From: Dactylonectria macrodidyma
Taxonomy: Eukaryota > Ascomycota > Sordariomycetes > Hypocreales > Nectriaceae
Reading direction: 5' to 3'
DNA: 64,000 bases
Assembly: GCA_020744425.1 (NCBI GenBank)
Contig: JAGMUV010000023.1
Span: 930,001-994,000, forward strand
The position numbers and the translations under genes were made by a program. This document shows positions 34,034 through 45,875 of this stretch, piece after piece. Positions within the stretch are counted from its first letter, which is position 1. Each line of letters starts with the position of its first letter. The notes beneath the pieces are model-generated. The model had not been told where the DNA came from. It made no database searches and saw nothing but the letters and a program-made list of their open reading frames with translations.

Positions 34034-36363
34034 CTAAGAATACTCAACGCCAGCCCTGGGTTCTTCAACATACTCGCTCGAGAACCCGCAATGTCCCAAA
34101 TTATCCTCACCTGGCTCCTCGCCATGACTATGCAAAGTAGCGCCCCATCTCAAAGGAACAAATGCCTCCTCTCCCCGTGGAGAATTGTCGGAGGTGTGGC
34201 AGGCTGCTGCTATTGCGAGGCTGCAGCTTCCTACTACCGGCATTGCAGTTGGGAGACGACGGAGCCCCGTGAGACCAACAGCCAAAAACAATGCCGACGA
34301 TGTAATGACGACGGCCATAATCGCGATCGGCGAGTAACCACATGTAGAGTATAGCGTTGTGTCACTCACTGTTCCAAAGGTCTCATCCGAGCCGGTTCCT
34401 TTGTCAACGGCAACAACAAAGATGCTCTGAGATAGCATCCAGTGTATAAGAATTGACATGAGCACTAATGGAACGCTCCAACGGTATGGCAGCTGCAGGA
34501 AATAGCGTGACCGCTGATCGCCTCTGGGATCTGACGAAACCCGCAACGCCTTTCGTTTGCGACCAAAGTCGCTCCATTCCTTGGCTGCGAGCATGCCCGT
34601 GAACAAGGAATTGTACTGAAAGTAAAGGCCAGAGAAGACAAATTGCGGTATGTTGGCAATGAGGATGCTGAGTATGATCCTAGAGTTGTTGTTCTCAAAC
34701 GTCGCGTATCGGAACTCTATCAGAGCCACCTCCGTCACCGCTCCGAAGCCGAGGTCCCAGAGAGTCTTGAAGCTTTTGGAGCCTGTCATTTTTGTAATGC
34801 CATAGATGAGAAGGTATAATGTGACGCTGAGAGCGACTGAGAAACTAATTGAACAGAGTCAGTCGCAACTTTCGCACCATCGTGTCGAGTCTTCTTAGGC
34901 GCATCGGATCAAGACCAACGGTGTCGAAACGAAAGCCGAAAGGATGGGAGATCTTACATCAAGATGCTCATAATCCACCGGCGTAGAGTAATGGCTGCTA
35001 TCCACCTCTTCTTGACCGGAGACCACTCACGAGGCCCAGTCCAATCACGCTTCCCTTTCTGCCTAACATCACTCGCTGAGGCAAGACAGCTATCGACCGA
35101 GTGCTCATCCGGTGACGACAAAAAGGACTGAATAGCGTCTCCAAGAACAAAAAGTGGCTCCTCTGGCGGTCGCAAAGCTGTGTACAAGAGTACGGCGGCT
35201 TTGAGCGCATTCGATACAATAACAATGGCGGATAGGTATGGGCTGAAATTGAGTCGGCAGTGCTGTTCCACTCTCTTGCTGAGGCAATACTGCACTCTTC
35301 TGTCAAACGGTGTCCAATCATCCGGCTCCTTCTTGATGGCCGGCAGAAAGGTTCGACAGTTAGTATTATCCAAGTTGTTGATTAATTTGTCATGGCATAT
35401 CCAATCGTATGCAGTTACACCTGTGTCAGACCCGAAAATAAGAAAATCTTTGAGGCTTGGAATCCCTTGCCACTCTGGATTCTCGCTAGGGTCTGTGACC
35501 AGTATGACATGTTGACGAGATGTCTGGAACGCTGGAGCGTATGCACTGATGCATTGAGAAGTGGTGAGATTCTCAAGGTCACCGGATCTAGCAAGATCCC
35601 AGACATCTTCAACCGCGTCAATCACGTCTGGGCGCCCATAATAGTAAGTGCTCATGTCGCTGTACCAGTCCTTCGTCTCGTTCAATTCGCGGAAAGTCAA
35701 AGAAAAGGTCGAATTCGAACTGGAGTCTGTGGCATTGACCCCCAAAACGATGTAGTCAACAGCTGTTAGAGAGGAAAAAATGACAGAGTTGTAACTGAGA
35801 ATCAGGTTTTATCAGGAGCCACGTTGCGGGAATAGAGAGTGGTTGACCTACAAGAGATGCAGTGGCACCGATGAAAGTACTAGCAGACCCCAGAGAATAG
35901 CTCTCTTTCTCGGAATGTCGACCAAGTTGCGAATGCTGGGTATGCCAATATCCAACCACTTTCCTCTAGAGTGTGCCTTGTCGACGTCAGCGCGGGTCGG
36001 CGCGGAAAGACACTGCATGCCATAGTTGCTTGCGGCCAGGAGAATGGAACTGAGGACGTTGATGACCAGATGCAAGGCCACGTTGACATTGCGGATATCC
36101 GAGCATGATCCATCCTTGAGAACTCTCCGGCTGCCCCCCTCTTGCGGGCCTCCAGTGGGCAGAGTCGCAGACCAGATGGTGACGCCGAGATTGAGAGCGA
36201 ATACAACAATGCAGCTAACGGCACCGGTGATGAGGCCAAACTTCCATCCTGATGAGTTCTTGGATCCGTTGGGCGGCTTTGTCGCTGGCTCGTCTGGGTC
36301 GTCAGAGTGTAGTGATAATAGACTCGTCCACTGCTTGTTCAGCATCCGCAGCTCAAACGCCAT
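34034..36363 (-). CDS. DUF6536-domain multi-pass membrane protein
   Basis: Three exons, complement(join(34034..34844,34958..35794,35852..36363)), 719 aa. The first about 170 residues match the fungal DUF6536 domain (PF20163): SGWKFGLITGAVSCIVV, then SCSDIRNVNVALHLVINVLSSILLAASNYGMQCLSAPTRADVD. A large, probably external, glycosylatable middle region (NATDSSSNSTF, several Cys) follows, then a C-terminal set of membrane helices. The conserved VVGSCSLAIAAACH segment lies close to the end. Introns have GTAGGT and GTAAGA donors and CAG/TAG acceptors in phase. This family is confined to filamentous fungi and its function is unknown; a plasma-membrane location is likely. Confidence 0.85.
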
Positions 36364-38751
36364 GGTCCCATAACGTGCTTGCAAACGCGAAATGAATGAA
36401 TGAGATGTGAGTTTCGTAGCTTTTGCGTCATCAACCCAGAGATTCGAGGATCAACACTTTGATGACACATGATGAATATGCGTTAAATATTCATATAGCC
36501 CATCAAGCCTGCCCACAATTAACCCTGGTAATCATGCATCGCACCCTGCTCGAGGTTTCATTTCAGGACTCAGCCTTACTCGATCTTCGCCATTTGCAGG
36601 GGACTGAATCCTTCAGCAAGGTCATAAACTGGGTTACAGGAATATTTGGTATCCACTTTCCGTTCCATCCGCTGGTGCTAAACTGTGTTTGTGCATGGCG
36701 AATGTTGCTTTAATTAAGGCAATCAACTCAGACAGGCCAACGATTGGGCAACGCTCTCGGTCCGATCACTATTCCGGCTGCATCGCCAGGTTCCTGTCAG
36801 CTTATCACTGTTACGGGTTAGTGTGTGATGTCACGGACTGTACTCCGTATGTGCCCAAGGAATAAACAAGTTGAATGGCCTGTTGACTGATGGATTGAAA
36901 GGTATGATCCCATGCGGTGCAGGTGCAGGTGCAGTGTCATAATAGCCAGTCTATTTTCGGCGCAATTAGGAAACACGGAGATTATTCAAAACGATATGGT
37001 CAACTTAGATCAGCAAAAGAAGGACACCAATGAATGATGGATGTTCTTTTCCCTACAAATTCTCCAGAGTTTCTTCTCCACCGATCGCTGAATGAAGACG
37101 CGTTTTCACGCGATTTTTACGCGAAAACAACGTATATCATTGTTTCTTCCGTTCCCAGCTACTTGCAATATATCTAAATGTAGCAGAGACATGAGATAGA
37201 TGGTAAATGGCTGTGTTCTATCATGGGTGTAGGGTAGGGTCATCGCAACAATTCTTGACTCAGACCCCTGCAATCTCTGTGGGTGCGCAAATGCTGGTGG
37301 GGCTGCAAGGGATCTGAACTGGTACTTATTCCAGTTAGCAAATACCTTCAAAGCAGCTGTGCCGCACACAAATCATTTGGTACCTATCAAACCTGGGAAA
37401 GTCCTGAGCTGCTCTACCAGCATCTCATTCAAAGAGAGCTGGGTGAGTGAGACCCCTCCCCAAATGGCAATGTGGATGTAGATGGAAGTTTATTTCTCAA
37501 TGAGCTGCCCTTGGTACGCATCATGGGCGACTTTGTAACCCACCCACCGCCACCCACGAACAGGGTTGACCGTCCAAATCGCAAAAGTTTGAGGTTGAAA
37601 GGAGAGTTGACTTCAACAGGTGCTCAATCTTGGCAGTGGGTGCGGGCCTGGATGAGTTTATTGGATCATGGTGCGATACATTAGGACTTCTGATAGAGAG
37701 TATACTGAACCACGGGCCCAGGGGCGGACGTCGCGTTTGGCATGACGCTTTAGGAACTGGCCATCACAAAACCCAAACCCTTCATAGTGCAGCAATTTTA
37801 AGAATTAGTTAAACATCCACATTGATATCTGGAGGCAAAACGCTTGATACATGCTTGTTTTTATTCCTAATCTCCTTTTCTTCCTGGTTACGGGTGGCAT
37901 ACTCTCTGGCCACACTCACACTTTTAGTCACACGTCATGAATGGGGAGCTTTGATAGGGTCTTGCTCGATGTATGCCTGACTATTTATGTATGTGTTTTT
38001 GCTGGAGGAAAGTTCTCAATATATCACTTGTGTTCTAGGAGAGTTCTCATCAAGTTTACGCAAGTTAATGAGTCGATAAACATCGCTAGATCCAGTGGCG
38101 ATCGCTGTTGACCGGGATTGAATGTGACACCCTCGTGCCGTTCCTGGAATCGTGATCATTGGCTTCCTCTTGCAAGAGAATGGGTTTGGAGAGAAAATAC
38201 CTCTCCTCGCCCGGTTTTAGAAGGTCAGAAAAACCTGTGTCTGGTTAGAGCGGATGGACGATATCCGTGACCAGAAGCGGTACGCTTCCCCGCATTCATT
38301 CCATGTCTGTACGTCGGTTAACACTCTATTGCCTAGACGGTAATCGAGGCCAAAAGATCCTTGCCATCCCCGCACTTTGCATATTACTAGACATCGCTTT
38401 AAGCTCACAATTTGGAAGCCAAGTCCGTGATTGACAAGGATGTTTAGACTTGATGACAGACTTAATGGGACACAAACCAATGACTTCACCCACCACGTCC
38501 ATACGAGGGACAACTGCCGGAATGTCAGCAAAGATCAGCTCTACATATCACATGTCACGTATCCCTATGGCCATTGCTTTTGTGTACCTACGGGGACTCG
38601 ATAGACTGTCACAGCCTCGGCTGCGGTGTGCATGATAGGTCACGCGGTTGACATTAATTGACTTTGAAGAAGACATACCAAGTGTATAAATTCGCTCACT
38701 CAGACCGAGACCAAAAGACGTCACAGGCAATTGTCCTCAGTCAATGAAATC
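36364..38751. other. 2.4 kb intergenic
   Basis: Divergent upstream regions of the DUF6536 and oxidase genes. No ORF with family resemblance or splice-supported exons; no repeat noticed. Confidence 0.5.
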
Positions 38752-40465
38752 ATGCATCGATTGAGCTCTCTTCTGGCTATTGCCACCTTGTGTGGCGTAT
38801 CCTCCTCCTTTGAGTACAATACCTTCGATGGAGAAGGGCATCCCTCCTGCTATAATGTTACTGCCGTGTATGATCCAACGAGCGTTGATGAGATTGTAAG
38901 TCTCGTCAAGAGCTCAGCCAGCAAGGGTCTCCAGGTACGCGCTGGAGCGAAAGGGCACATGTGGTATGATACCCAATGCTCCGACGAGGAGACCGTCATC
39001 ATTCGCACCGAGAATGTGAACAAGATTTGGGACTTGGACCTCGATGCAGGAACGGTAATGGTTGAGGGAGGCGTCACCTTCTTCCAGTTGGCCGAGTACC
39101 TTCACGAAAATGGTGCCAACATCGGAACAGGCCTGGTCAATTGGAACATCAGTCTAGGAGGAAGCATCGCCATGGGAGCACATCGAACCTCGCTCAGAGA
39201 GGACGCAGTTGTTGTCGGTGGGGTCCTTGCTATGGACATCATTGACGGCAAGGGGAACATTCGACACGTTGAGCGTGATGACTCGAGTGACGATTGGCTG
39301 GCTGCTTCAACCTCTCTTGGACTTCTTGGAATCATCGCCAGGATCAAGATGCAGGTGTTCAAAGAGACAAAGGTGTGGGCTATGCAGAAAACGTGAGTTA
39401 CCTTAGCTGATTCATTCATGTGGTCTCTAATTCCATATAGATTGAGCGAAAGCGACGTCCTTAATGGAGACATCTATGGAATGATATCTCCATATCTTAC
39501 AGCGAACCTTTGGGTAAGTTTTCAAACCCTTGTCTGGAAGCACCGATGCTAATACGACCCAAGTGGTGGCCGTATAAACGCAAGTTTCACTGGCGATACT
39601 ATGACTCTGTTGCAGTAGATGAGAGTGACCAAGAGGGATTCCAGTCTACCTTCTCCATCACTGAAATCGAGGCAATTGCAGCACGTACCCTTCTCGACAG
39701 CGGAAAGTATCTTCCATCTTCGAACTGGCTCGCAGAAGAGATCTTCTTTGGCCTGTGGGAGAAGCCCAACTTTCACGACAAGTCCACCAACGAAGAAATA
39801 ACGGAGTGGCCAGTGTACGGATACAACTATGACGTTCTAATTGGAGGGCTGTACCCTGATCAAAAGCCGGAATGGGACTACAACCTTCGAGGATACACTC
39901 TGGAGCTGGCATTCCCCGTGACGCGAGCAAACGAGATGCTCAAGAGAGTCCGCGCGCTTTTCGATGCCGAGGCAAAGAAACTGATCTTCATGACTTCGAC
40001 CTACAGGAGTGGCATCAATATCAAATTCAGCAAGCCGCACTTCGATTTCCTCGGCCAGTCAACATACGACACCGCAGATGGCCAGGACTGGAGCAAGGGC
40101 GCCATCATGTTTGACTTCCCTTCGTATCGGCCGACAGTTGGCGATCACAAGCGATACAATGAACAATTTTGTGAGTCAATGATGTCAAAGGATGAGAAGA
40201 GTAAAGGCTAACAGAGCAGACATCAACCTTGCCAACACGCTGGTGGATGAGTTCCCTTGCCGGCCTCATTGGACCAAAAACACTCGCGATGTGTTCAAGC
40301 GATCAGTCAAGAACTTAGACCCAGATGTATGTGCTGCACCTTGAAGAATAGCGCAGTGACTAACTTTTGTAGAATCTGGCACGGTTTAAGGTCGTGAGGG
40401 AGAAGTTTGACCCTAATGGTATCTACAAGAGCGTAGTTGGAGAAATCCTAGGCCTGTATAGTTGA
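38752..40465 (+). CDS. Secreted FAD-linked aldonolactone-oxidase-like protein
   Basis: Five exons, join(38752..39392,39441..39513,39564..40170,40220..40326,40373..40465), 506 aa. The first 20 residues (MHRLSSLLAIATLCGVSSSF) are a signal peptide. The FAD domain of the VAO/PCMH fold follows: RAGAKGHMWYD (with the His expected for flavin attachment), VEGGVTFFQLAEYL, and LGGSIAMGAHRTSLREDAVVV. The C-terminal part carries the HWxK-type motif of aldonolactone oxidoreductases as RPHWTKN and ends FDPNGIYKS, as in D-arabinono-1,4-lactone oxidases. The reaction would be oxidation of a sugar lactone or related alcohol with O2, releasing H2O2, outside the cell. All introns are canonical; the frame is intact. 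Confidence 0.85.
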
Positions 40466-40759
40466 GGCCAGAGGGGCATTCACGTTTGTGGCCACTCCAG
40501 ACTTGATTCTAGACGTACACAAAGACAACACAATGCCAAATCATTTGAATCGAGAACATTGTATGGACGTGCATCTTATAATTGAAGAATGTTTGTCATG
40601 ATTGATATCCTAGTCAAAGGTAGACGGCCAAAATAGCGACTTTATCGTTGTTGTGCCGCACTGTCAAGGTGTTAGCAAGTGTATGCGATAAGGGTGAGAT
40701 CTGATGTTGTCCAATTCTTCAAGTTGTTTACCCTGATCAAGATGAAAGAATGGAATGAC

Positions 40760-42201
40760 TTACAAGCCGAGGCAGGGGCCCCACCAATAATCGAAATCAG
40801 GGTCAGCAGTCGGTCCCTGTTTTGCATACACTACAAATCCCACAGGGCATTCGTCTGTTAAGTCCTGACAATAAAGGTCTGTCGCATCATCGCTGATAAA
40901 ATAATTGGTGCATTCAAGCTCAGGCTCAACCCTGTGCCTGAAGAAGGCGCAGCTCGGAGTGCCATAGCAGCTCCTGCAACACTCGTTCACAGTCAGACCA
41001 TTACTTGTCTCGCCAACCACAGAATTGGCTAGCTGATTCATCCGATACATGTATCCAGCGTCTTCAGAGACGTCATCGCAAGGGTCGGCGGTTTCAATCA
41101 CGATTTCAGTGGTGGCTGTAGTGTCTGTAATTGTAGTTGTGTCGTGTTGCGTCGATGTGGTGATCGATGTGTCAAATATAGTCGTCAAACTGTGAATCGT
41201 TCGAGTGAGGATCTTGGTGATGGTCTCGGTAGCCTCGGGTGCACACAGGGTTCTCCCACCAGAATATTTGGTGAATGTGATGGTCCTGGTGAGAGTCGGA
41301 GTCTGGTTCTTCTCCACGTAGGCAGTCTCGGTGCAGGGAGAATTCTTGATCGTGATGGTTGCTATTTGTGTTGATCGGTAAGGCTGGGTTGATGTGAGGA
41401 AACAAGCTGAACAAAACAAGTCAGTACTACAAAAGATCCGATTACTTGGGACGGGGTAACGTACAGCACTCTTCAGGCAGGGGTGCACGACGATCGTTGC
41501 GCTTCTTGATATCGCGCAAATCGACGCATCGCTTCTTTTTACGAACGCCACAATACGGCTTTTCCCAGCTCACAGTGGAAGTACTGAGTTCAGTCCTAAG
41601 GAAGATGGGTATTAGTGAAGATGGTAAGAGTAGCCCGGTAGAGTTTACTTACACAGTGCTGGTTGTCCATGTTGTTTCAAACTCCGTCGTTACAGCCGTT
41701 GAGGTTGTCGTGCAGACTGTAGTGTCAATAACCGTAGTCTTGACGACCCGTGTCAATGTAGCCGTTAGTTTAAGTGTTGGCTGCGTGATACTAAGTTGAT
41801 CATTAGATGGTTCGATGTATGTTGTACTGGCTACTTACGGCTGCCCAGCTTTTGTGATCGTCTTCTCGATTTTCTTGGTAAACTCCTGTGGATAAATGGT
41901 TCTCGTCACAAAAGCGGTGGGTTGAATCGTGCGGGTCGAAGTGATGGTCGGCGCTACAGCTTGACAAGTTGCGACTTTCATCTTCTTGGCGTCTATTGGC
42001 TAGGAATCAGTAATTCGCCTTCAATTTTGCATGTGTTTCCAGGGTGCAAAATCCTATGGGAATCATACCGATGAGACCAGAGCATCTTCCAGCGTGCTGC
42101 GGAGACACATACTTGCACAGTGCCGTTGGATTCTTGCAGGTCGGGTTAGAAAATGCCGATACTGCAGCGGCCAGCATGAAAACAAGCATCGGAAGCTTCA
42201 T
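40760..42201 (-). CDS. Secreted Thr-rich protein with C-terminal apple/PAN-like domain
   Basis: Five exons, complement(join(40760..41406,41465..41595,41653..41790,41839..41992,42069..42201)), 400 aa. It begins with a signal peptide (MKLPMLVFMLAAAVSAFS) and a small Cys-rich part (NPTCKNPTALCKYV). A long Thr/Ser-rich stalk repeats TxT patterns (TVIDTTVCTTTSTAV and similar). The C-terminal about 90 residues hold eight or more Cys (DPCDD, NECCRSCYGTPSCAFF, LECTNYF, YCQDLTDECPVGF), the pattern of apple/PAN-type carbohydrate- or protein-binding domains in fungal secreted proteins. The last codon TTG is followed by TAAGT, so the gene may either stop at the TAA or splice once more (GTAAGT) into an unfound exon. 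No GPI signal is visible. Cell wall or secreted; function unknown. Confidence 0.75.
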
Positions 42202-43174
42202 TTTGTAGTTGAAGGCCAGGATAATTTGCCTTGAGTATTCTGAAAAAAAAAAAAAAAAAGGTGACATGAGATCAATTAATATGATGGCCTCGCTCGCTTG
42301 TTCTCAGCATTCATCTTTACGACTGGGTGGCTCGCTTCGGCTACTGCACCTGTCAACAACGCCACTATCGAACGCCACCAATCTACAATGGCTTTGGTAG
42401 GAGGGACTTGGCCAGAAATGAACAAGAGGGATTACTTATGTTAATGAGACTAGCTGGAATGCACCTGGTGGGCGGACAAAAGAGGTGTGGTTCAGCTGTC
42501 AATAGTCCAGCCACAGTGACTACAAATAGCGTATTATTGGATACGTCACATCGGATCAAAATAGAGGTCCGACCGACGTGGACTTGCATCAATCTCGGAT
42601 GTCTCTGGCCTCTCAAATAGCAAGGAGTTTGAGCCAATCTTATCTCATGGCCAAGCTTAGTATGAAGATTCAACACACTGGTAGCCTACTGTTTGTCTTA
42701 GCGAACGGCATGAAGGTTGCGCTGGCTGAACTTCCTGCGCCCTCAACTCACCGACATCGAACGACGCGCATCAGAATGAACAATGAAAACAATCGGTTAG
42801 TCTCGATCGATAGCCTTGAAGACATGGCACCATCTCCACATGAAGAGGGGACCTATTCCTATGAGAACCCCTGTCTGCCACCCACATTCCGGATTTGAAA
42901 GACACTATCGATCCACTCTATGAATATGGTTAAAACTGAAAAATTCTCCGCCCATCCTCTTGGATCCTCGGCTGTGTGATCAGGTAGTTTAATGCGCTAG
43001 CTATTTGACCATTATTCTATGGAACGAGACGGGGAACAGAATTGAAGCGGACGAGAGTCCCATCACCCATTGACGTGCCTTAAATTGACCACATCACTTA
43101 CGGCTCTACAAAAGATAGATACGCGTTGGTTTGGTTCTTGTCGACAGCTAGCCTTGGTATCTTGGAACACTTAG
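42202..43174. other. Promoter region with A17 run
   Basis: Upstream of the secreted apple-domain gene; a run of 17 A occurs at 42243-42259, about 40 bases before the ATG on the minus strand. No gene recognised up to 43174. The first exon of the following surface protein should lie here but was not found. Confidence 0.45.
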
Positions 43175-44040
43175 TGCAGTGGAAAGACCTGTAGCGACAA
43201 TGACCTCAACACGCAAGGCGTCCAGGACAACGCAGAGTGCTGGCCAGATCGTACAAGCTCTGTGACGCAGACGAACAAGGAACTGCGTGGCTGGGGCTAC
43301 TACTCGCCAGGTATCTCGTGCCCCGCAGGGTATGAGAAGAGATGCTCTGCCACAGGAACCGCCGATGTGTCTGGATTCACGTTCCAGTTCCCTCTGTTAG
43401 AGAGCGAGACCGGTATCGGATGTTGTCCAACGTACGTTGTTCCCTATTTTCGAGGCTCGGGACTGACTCACATGCAACCAGTGGTTACACATGTAAATTC
43501 GACTGGGATGCCGATCACGCACACACATGCTACAGTATTGCCACTACAGGATCGTTCCCAGCAGTATTTTGTCCCTCAGGCAAGAGTAACAGCTTCAGAT
43601 ATCTCGAACTACCAACGGCCGCCATCGTAACAGGGTCAGGCGAAGACTCGGTCACCGTCATCAGCACTATGATCCTCAACGCACCTTTGTTCCAGCTCAT
43701 CCACCAATCGACGGACATAACTTCGTCCTCACACACAGCCACGGCCACTGGGCAAAGCAGGATCTCCGGCACTGGCACTCCTGCCAACAACTCAGAAAAT
43801 GGTGGGCTGTCGATTGCTGCCAAAGCTGGGATTGGCGGGGGTGTCAGCGGTGGTGTTCTTCTGGTCATCATGGCTATTTCATTCTTTCTCTGGAAACGGA
43901 ACAGAGTACGTGGCGCGGTTTCTACCACCGAAGACCCCGCGCCTTCTGTCCTTAAGCCGGAGCTCCCGGCTGAATCCGTGCCACGACTGGATCTGAACAC
44001 ACCTGCAATTTCTGCTACAGTCAGAAGCGAGCTCGCATAA
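43175..44040 (+). CDS. Single-pass surface protein, 5' exon(s) unresolved
   Basis: Two exons are clear, 43175..43431 and 43482..44040, joined by a 50-base intron (GTACGT, CTGAC, CCAG). The first begins after a TTAG acceptor, so at least one more exon with the start codon lies upstream. The visible product has a Cys-rich outer part (NAECWPDR, GISCPAGYEKRC, GIGCCPTGYTCKFDWD, HTCYS), a Ser/Thr-rich stretch, one membrane helix (GGGVSGGVLLVIMAISFFLW) followed by the stop-transfer residues KRNR, and a Pro-rich cytoplasmic tail. The design resembles fungal WSC/Mid2-like wall sensors and a second such gene lies at 51923. Function unknown. Confidence 0.7.
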
Positions 44041-44614
44041 GAGACTGGAGCATAGTGAAGTCGCATCCTCCTTCTTGAAGATAGGGATGGAAACTTCGTA
44101 TCGACATTGGAATTTGGGTAAAAGTGTTGGGTTGCTACGGAATGGTGTTCTTTCAATTTTCAGTTATTTGGATGTTCTGTATGTTTATTAATACATAATC
44201 AAAGTGCTTCTTACTTGTGAATTAGTTATATATAACTGGTTTCACGCTCCTTCAAGGGTGAGCTGCTGGCGCAGTGGCTTAATTACATCATTGCCGCCTT
44301 AGTACGGTTGCCTTGTAGTCAAAGACCTTTGTAGCATGGCTGGCAACATGGATAAGTAAGGTGGGCGGGAACTGGGTGCTATAAAGACGCACAAGGAGTC
44401 TTTGACATTCATGTCTATAATTATGCCATCTGAGCAGAGGCATTGGTAAATTTGTAGCCCAGCTCACATATGTGTACCTGAATGGAATCATTCCTCGGAC
44501 CAAGCTCTATTGACGACAGCGGCAGAAAGATAGAGAACAGAAGTAAGGGAGTGGTAAAGGGGCGTTCTCAACAATGGTGATGTAAAATGGTGCATTAGAG
44601 ACTCTTCGCGATAT
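44041..44614. other. Convergent intergenic region
   Basis: About 570 AT-rich bases between two 3' ends. Nothing recognised. Confidence 0.45.
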
Positions 44615-45241
44615 TCAGTATTCGCAATACAAACAGTACAATCCTTCCGCTCTTCGCTTCTCATTGGACGCGTCAAACGACACGGAAGAGACACCATGGC
44701 GACTATAGTCGCCAAGAAAATGCCAGTTGATAAAGCCCCCATCGCCGAAGTTAACAACGTCTCCTTCATCGAAGATAAGAACACGGAAGGGAATGGGACT
44801 ATGAGAGGGGTTCTCGTAGGCGATGATTTGATCCTCGATTATAGTGTTGCCTCTGAAGTGGTAGTCGAGGTCATTATTGATGGTTAAAACGTTGTGATCG
44901 CGCTTATGCCAATGATAAAAGACGTGTTCTGTCAGTCTGGCGACCCATTGATCTCGACGGATTTCCGCGTTGTCTGATGCAGTGATGTATTTCGGTATGT
45001 CTCCAGACTCTGAGCTTGGTGCCGCGTCAGATTCTGGAAGAACACGGTTTCGCTGGAGATTCTTGGAAAATCGCCTGAAAAAAAGATGATGAGAGTAAAA
45101 GTTGTAAGCGTCGTAATGGAAAACGAGAGCAAGGAGTATGTCACATTCAGTATATCTATAGTATTTGCACTACGTTCTAGCGGAGTGCGCATTCCCTTTT
45201 AGTGTAGCTGGCAATGCGACAGAGTAACTCATTATCGCCAT
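44615..45241 (-). CDS. Candidate small gene without ATG in its main exon
   Basis: A minus-strand frame stays open from 45074 to a TGA at 44617-44615 (153 codons) but holds no early start codon. Joined to 45241..45174 by a 99-base intron (GTAGTG donor, pyrimidine tract, TTTTTTTCAG), it gives join complement(44615..45074,45174..45241), 175 aa, in phase. The product has a mixed charged first half and a compact, aromatic, Gly/Asp-rich core: NTIIEDQIIAYENP, FRVLIFDEGDVVNFGDGG, then FINWHFLGDYSRHG. The spacing of hydrophobic residues in this core looks like a folded beta-rich domain rather than chance. No signal peptide is evident with this start. Family not identified; the start exon is the weakest part. 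Confidence 0.45.
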
Positions 45242-45875
45242 GACTACAGTGTGCGCAGTTTCATTTCAGCAATGACTAGCCATGAATCTCAATCAGGTGG
45301 CGGTTGTAGAGATGGGGTACTGATACACAAAATATGAATCACAGAGCCTGGTTTGGTGTCCGCCTCACTGTCCGCCTCACTGTTTGTCTAATGCAGGTAG
45401 GCACTTACTCATCAATTCCCAAGGCACTTATGGAAAGTCTCGCGGCCTGTTGGGAGATGCACTAATGCAGTTTGCCATATTTGCCTTGTTTAAACGAAGT
45501 TGCCTGCGAAAGTGCAGAGGGATGACGTAGTGATGGCTGGAAGGTTATGCTAAAGCATACATAGGCTGCTTTTCCCTCTAAAGCAAGAAATTGGTCTTCG
45601 AATCAAGTGTCATCTGATTCCCAATCACCACCTTCTCTTTTTTTGTGTGGGCCACACCTTCTACTTGAATTTTTTTTTTAGAGAAGAACCCGGTTTTGAC
45701 ACTTGTACTCAAGCGTGCCATTGATTGTGAAGACATTACAAGTCCAGTCGCAATCTACTCGCTACACATTTCCATCCGGATCTTCATTACTTCCAGTTAC
45801 CCAGGTTTCGAATGGCCCAAGGGCATTCTATCAACCCAAAGGCTAATCTCTGTCTCTGTTCCTTTATCACCAAAC
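45242..45875. other. Intergenic, divergent promoters
   Basis: About 630 bases between the candidate small gene and the decayed ankyrin gene. A direct repeat of GTCCGCCTCACTGT occurs twice at about 45358-45383. T-rich runs at 45637 and 45671. No gene. Confidence 0.45.

Noticed and set aside
43530..44156. 208-codon minus-strand frame
   Set aside because: Antisense to the exon with the membrane helix and KRNR stop-transfer; no family features of its own.
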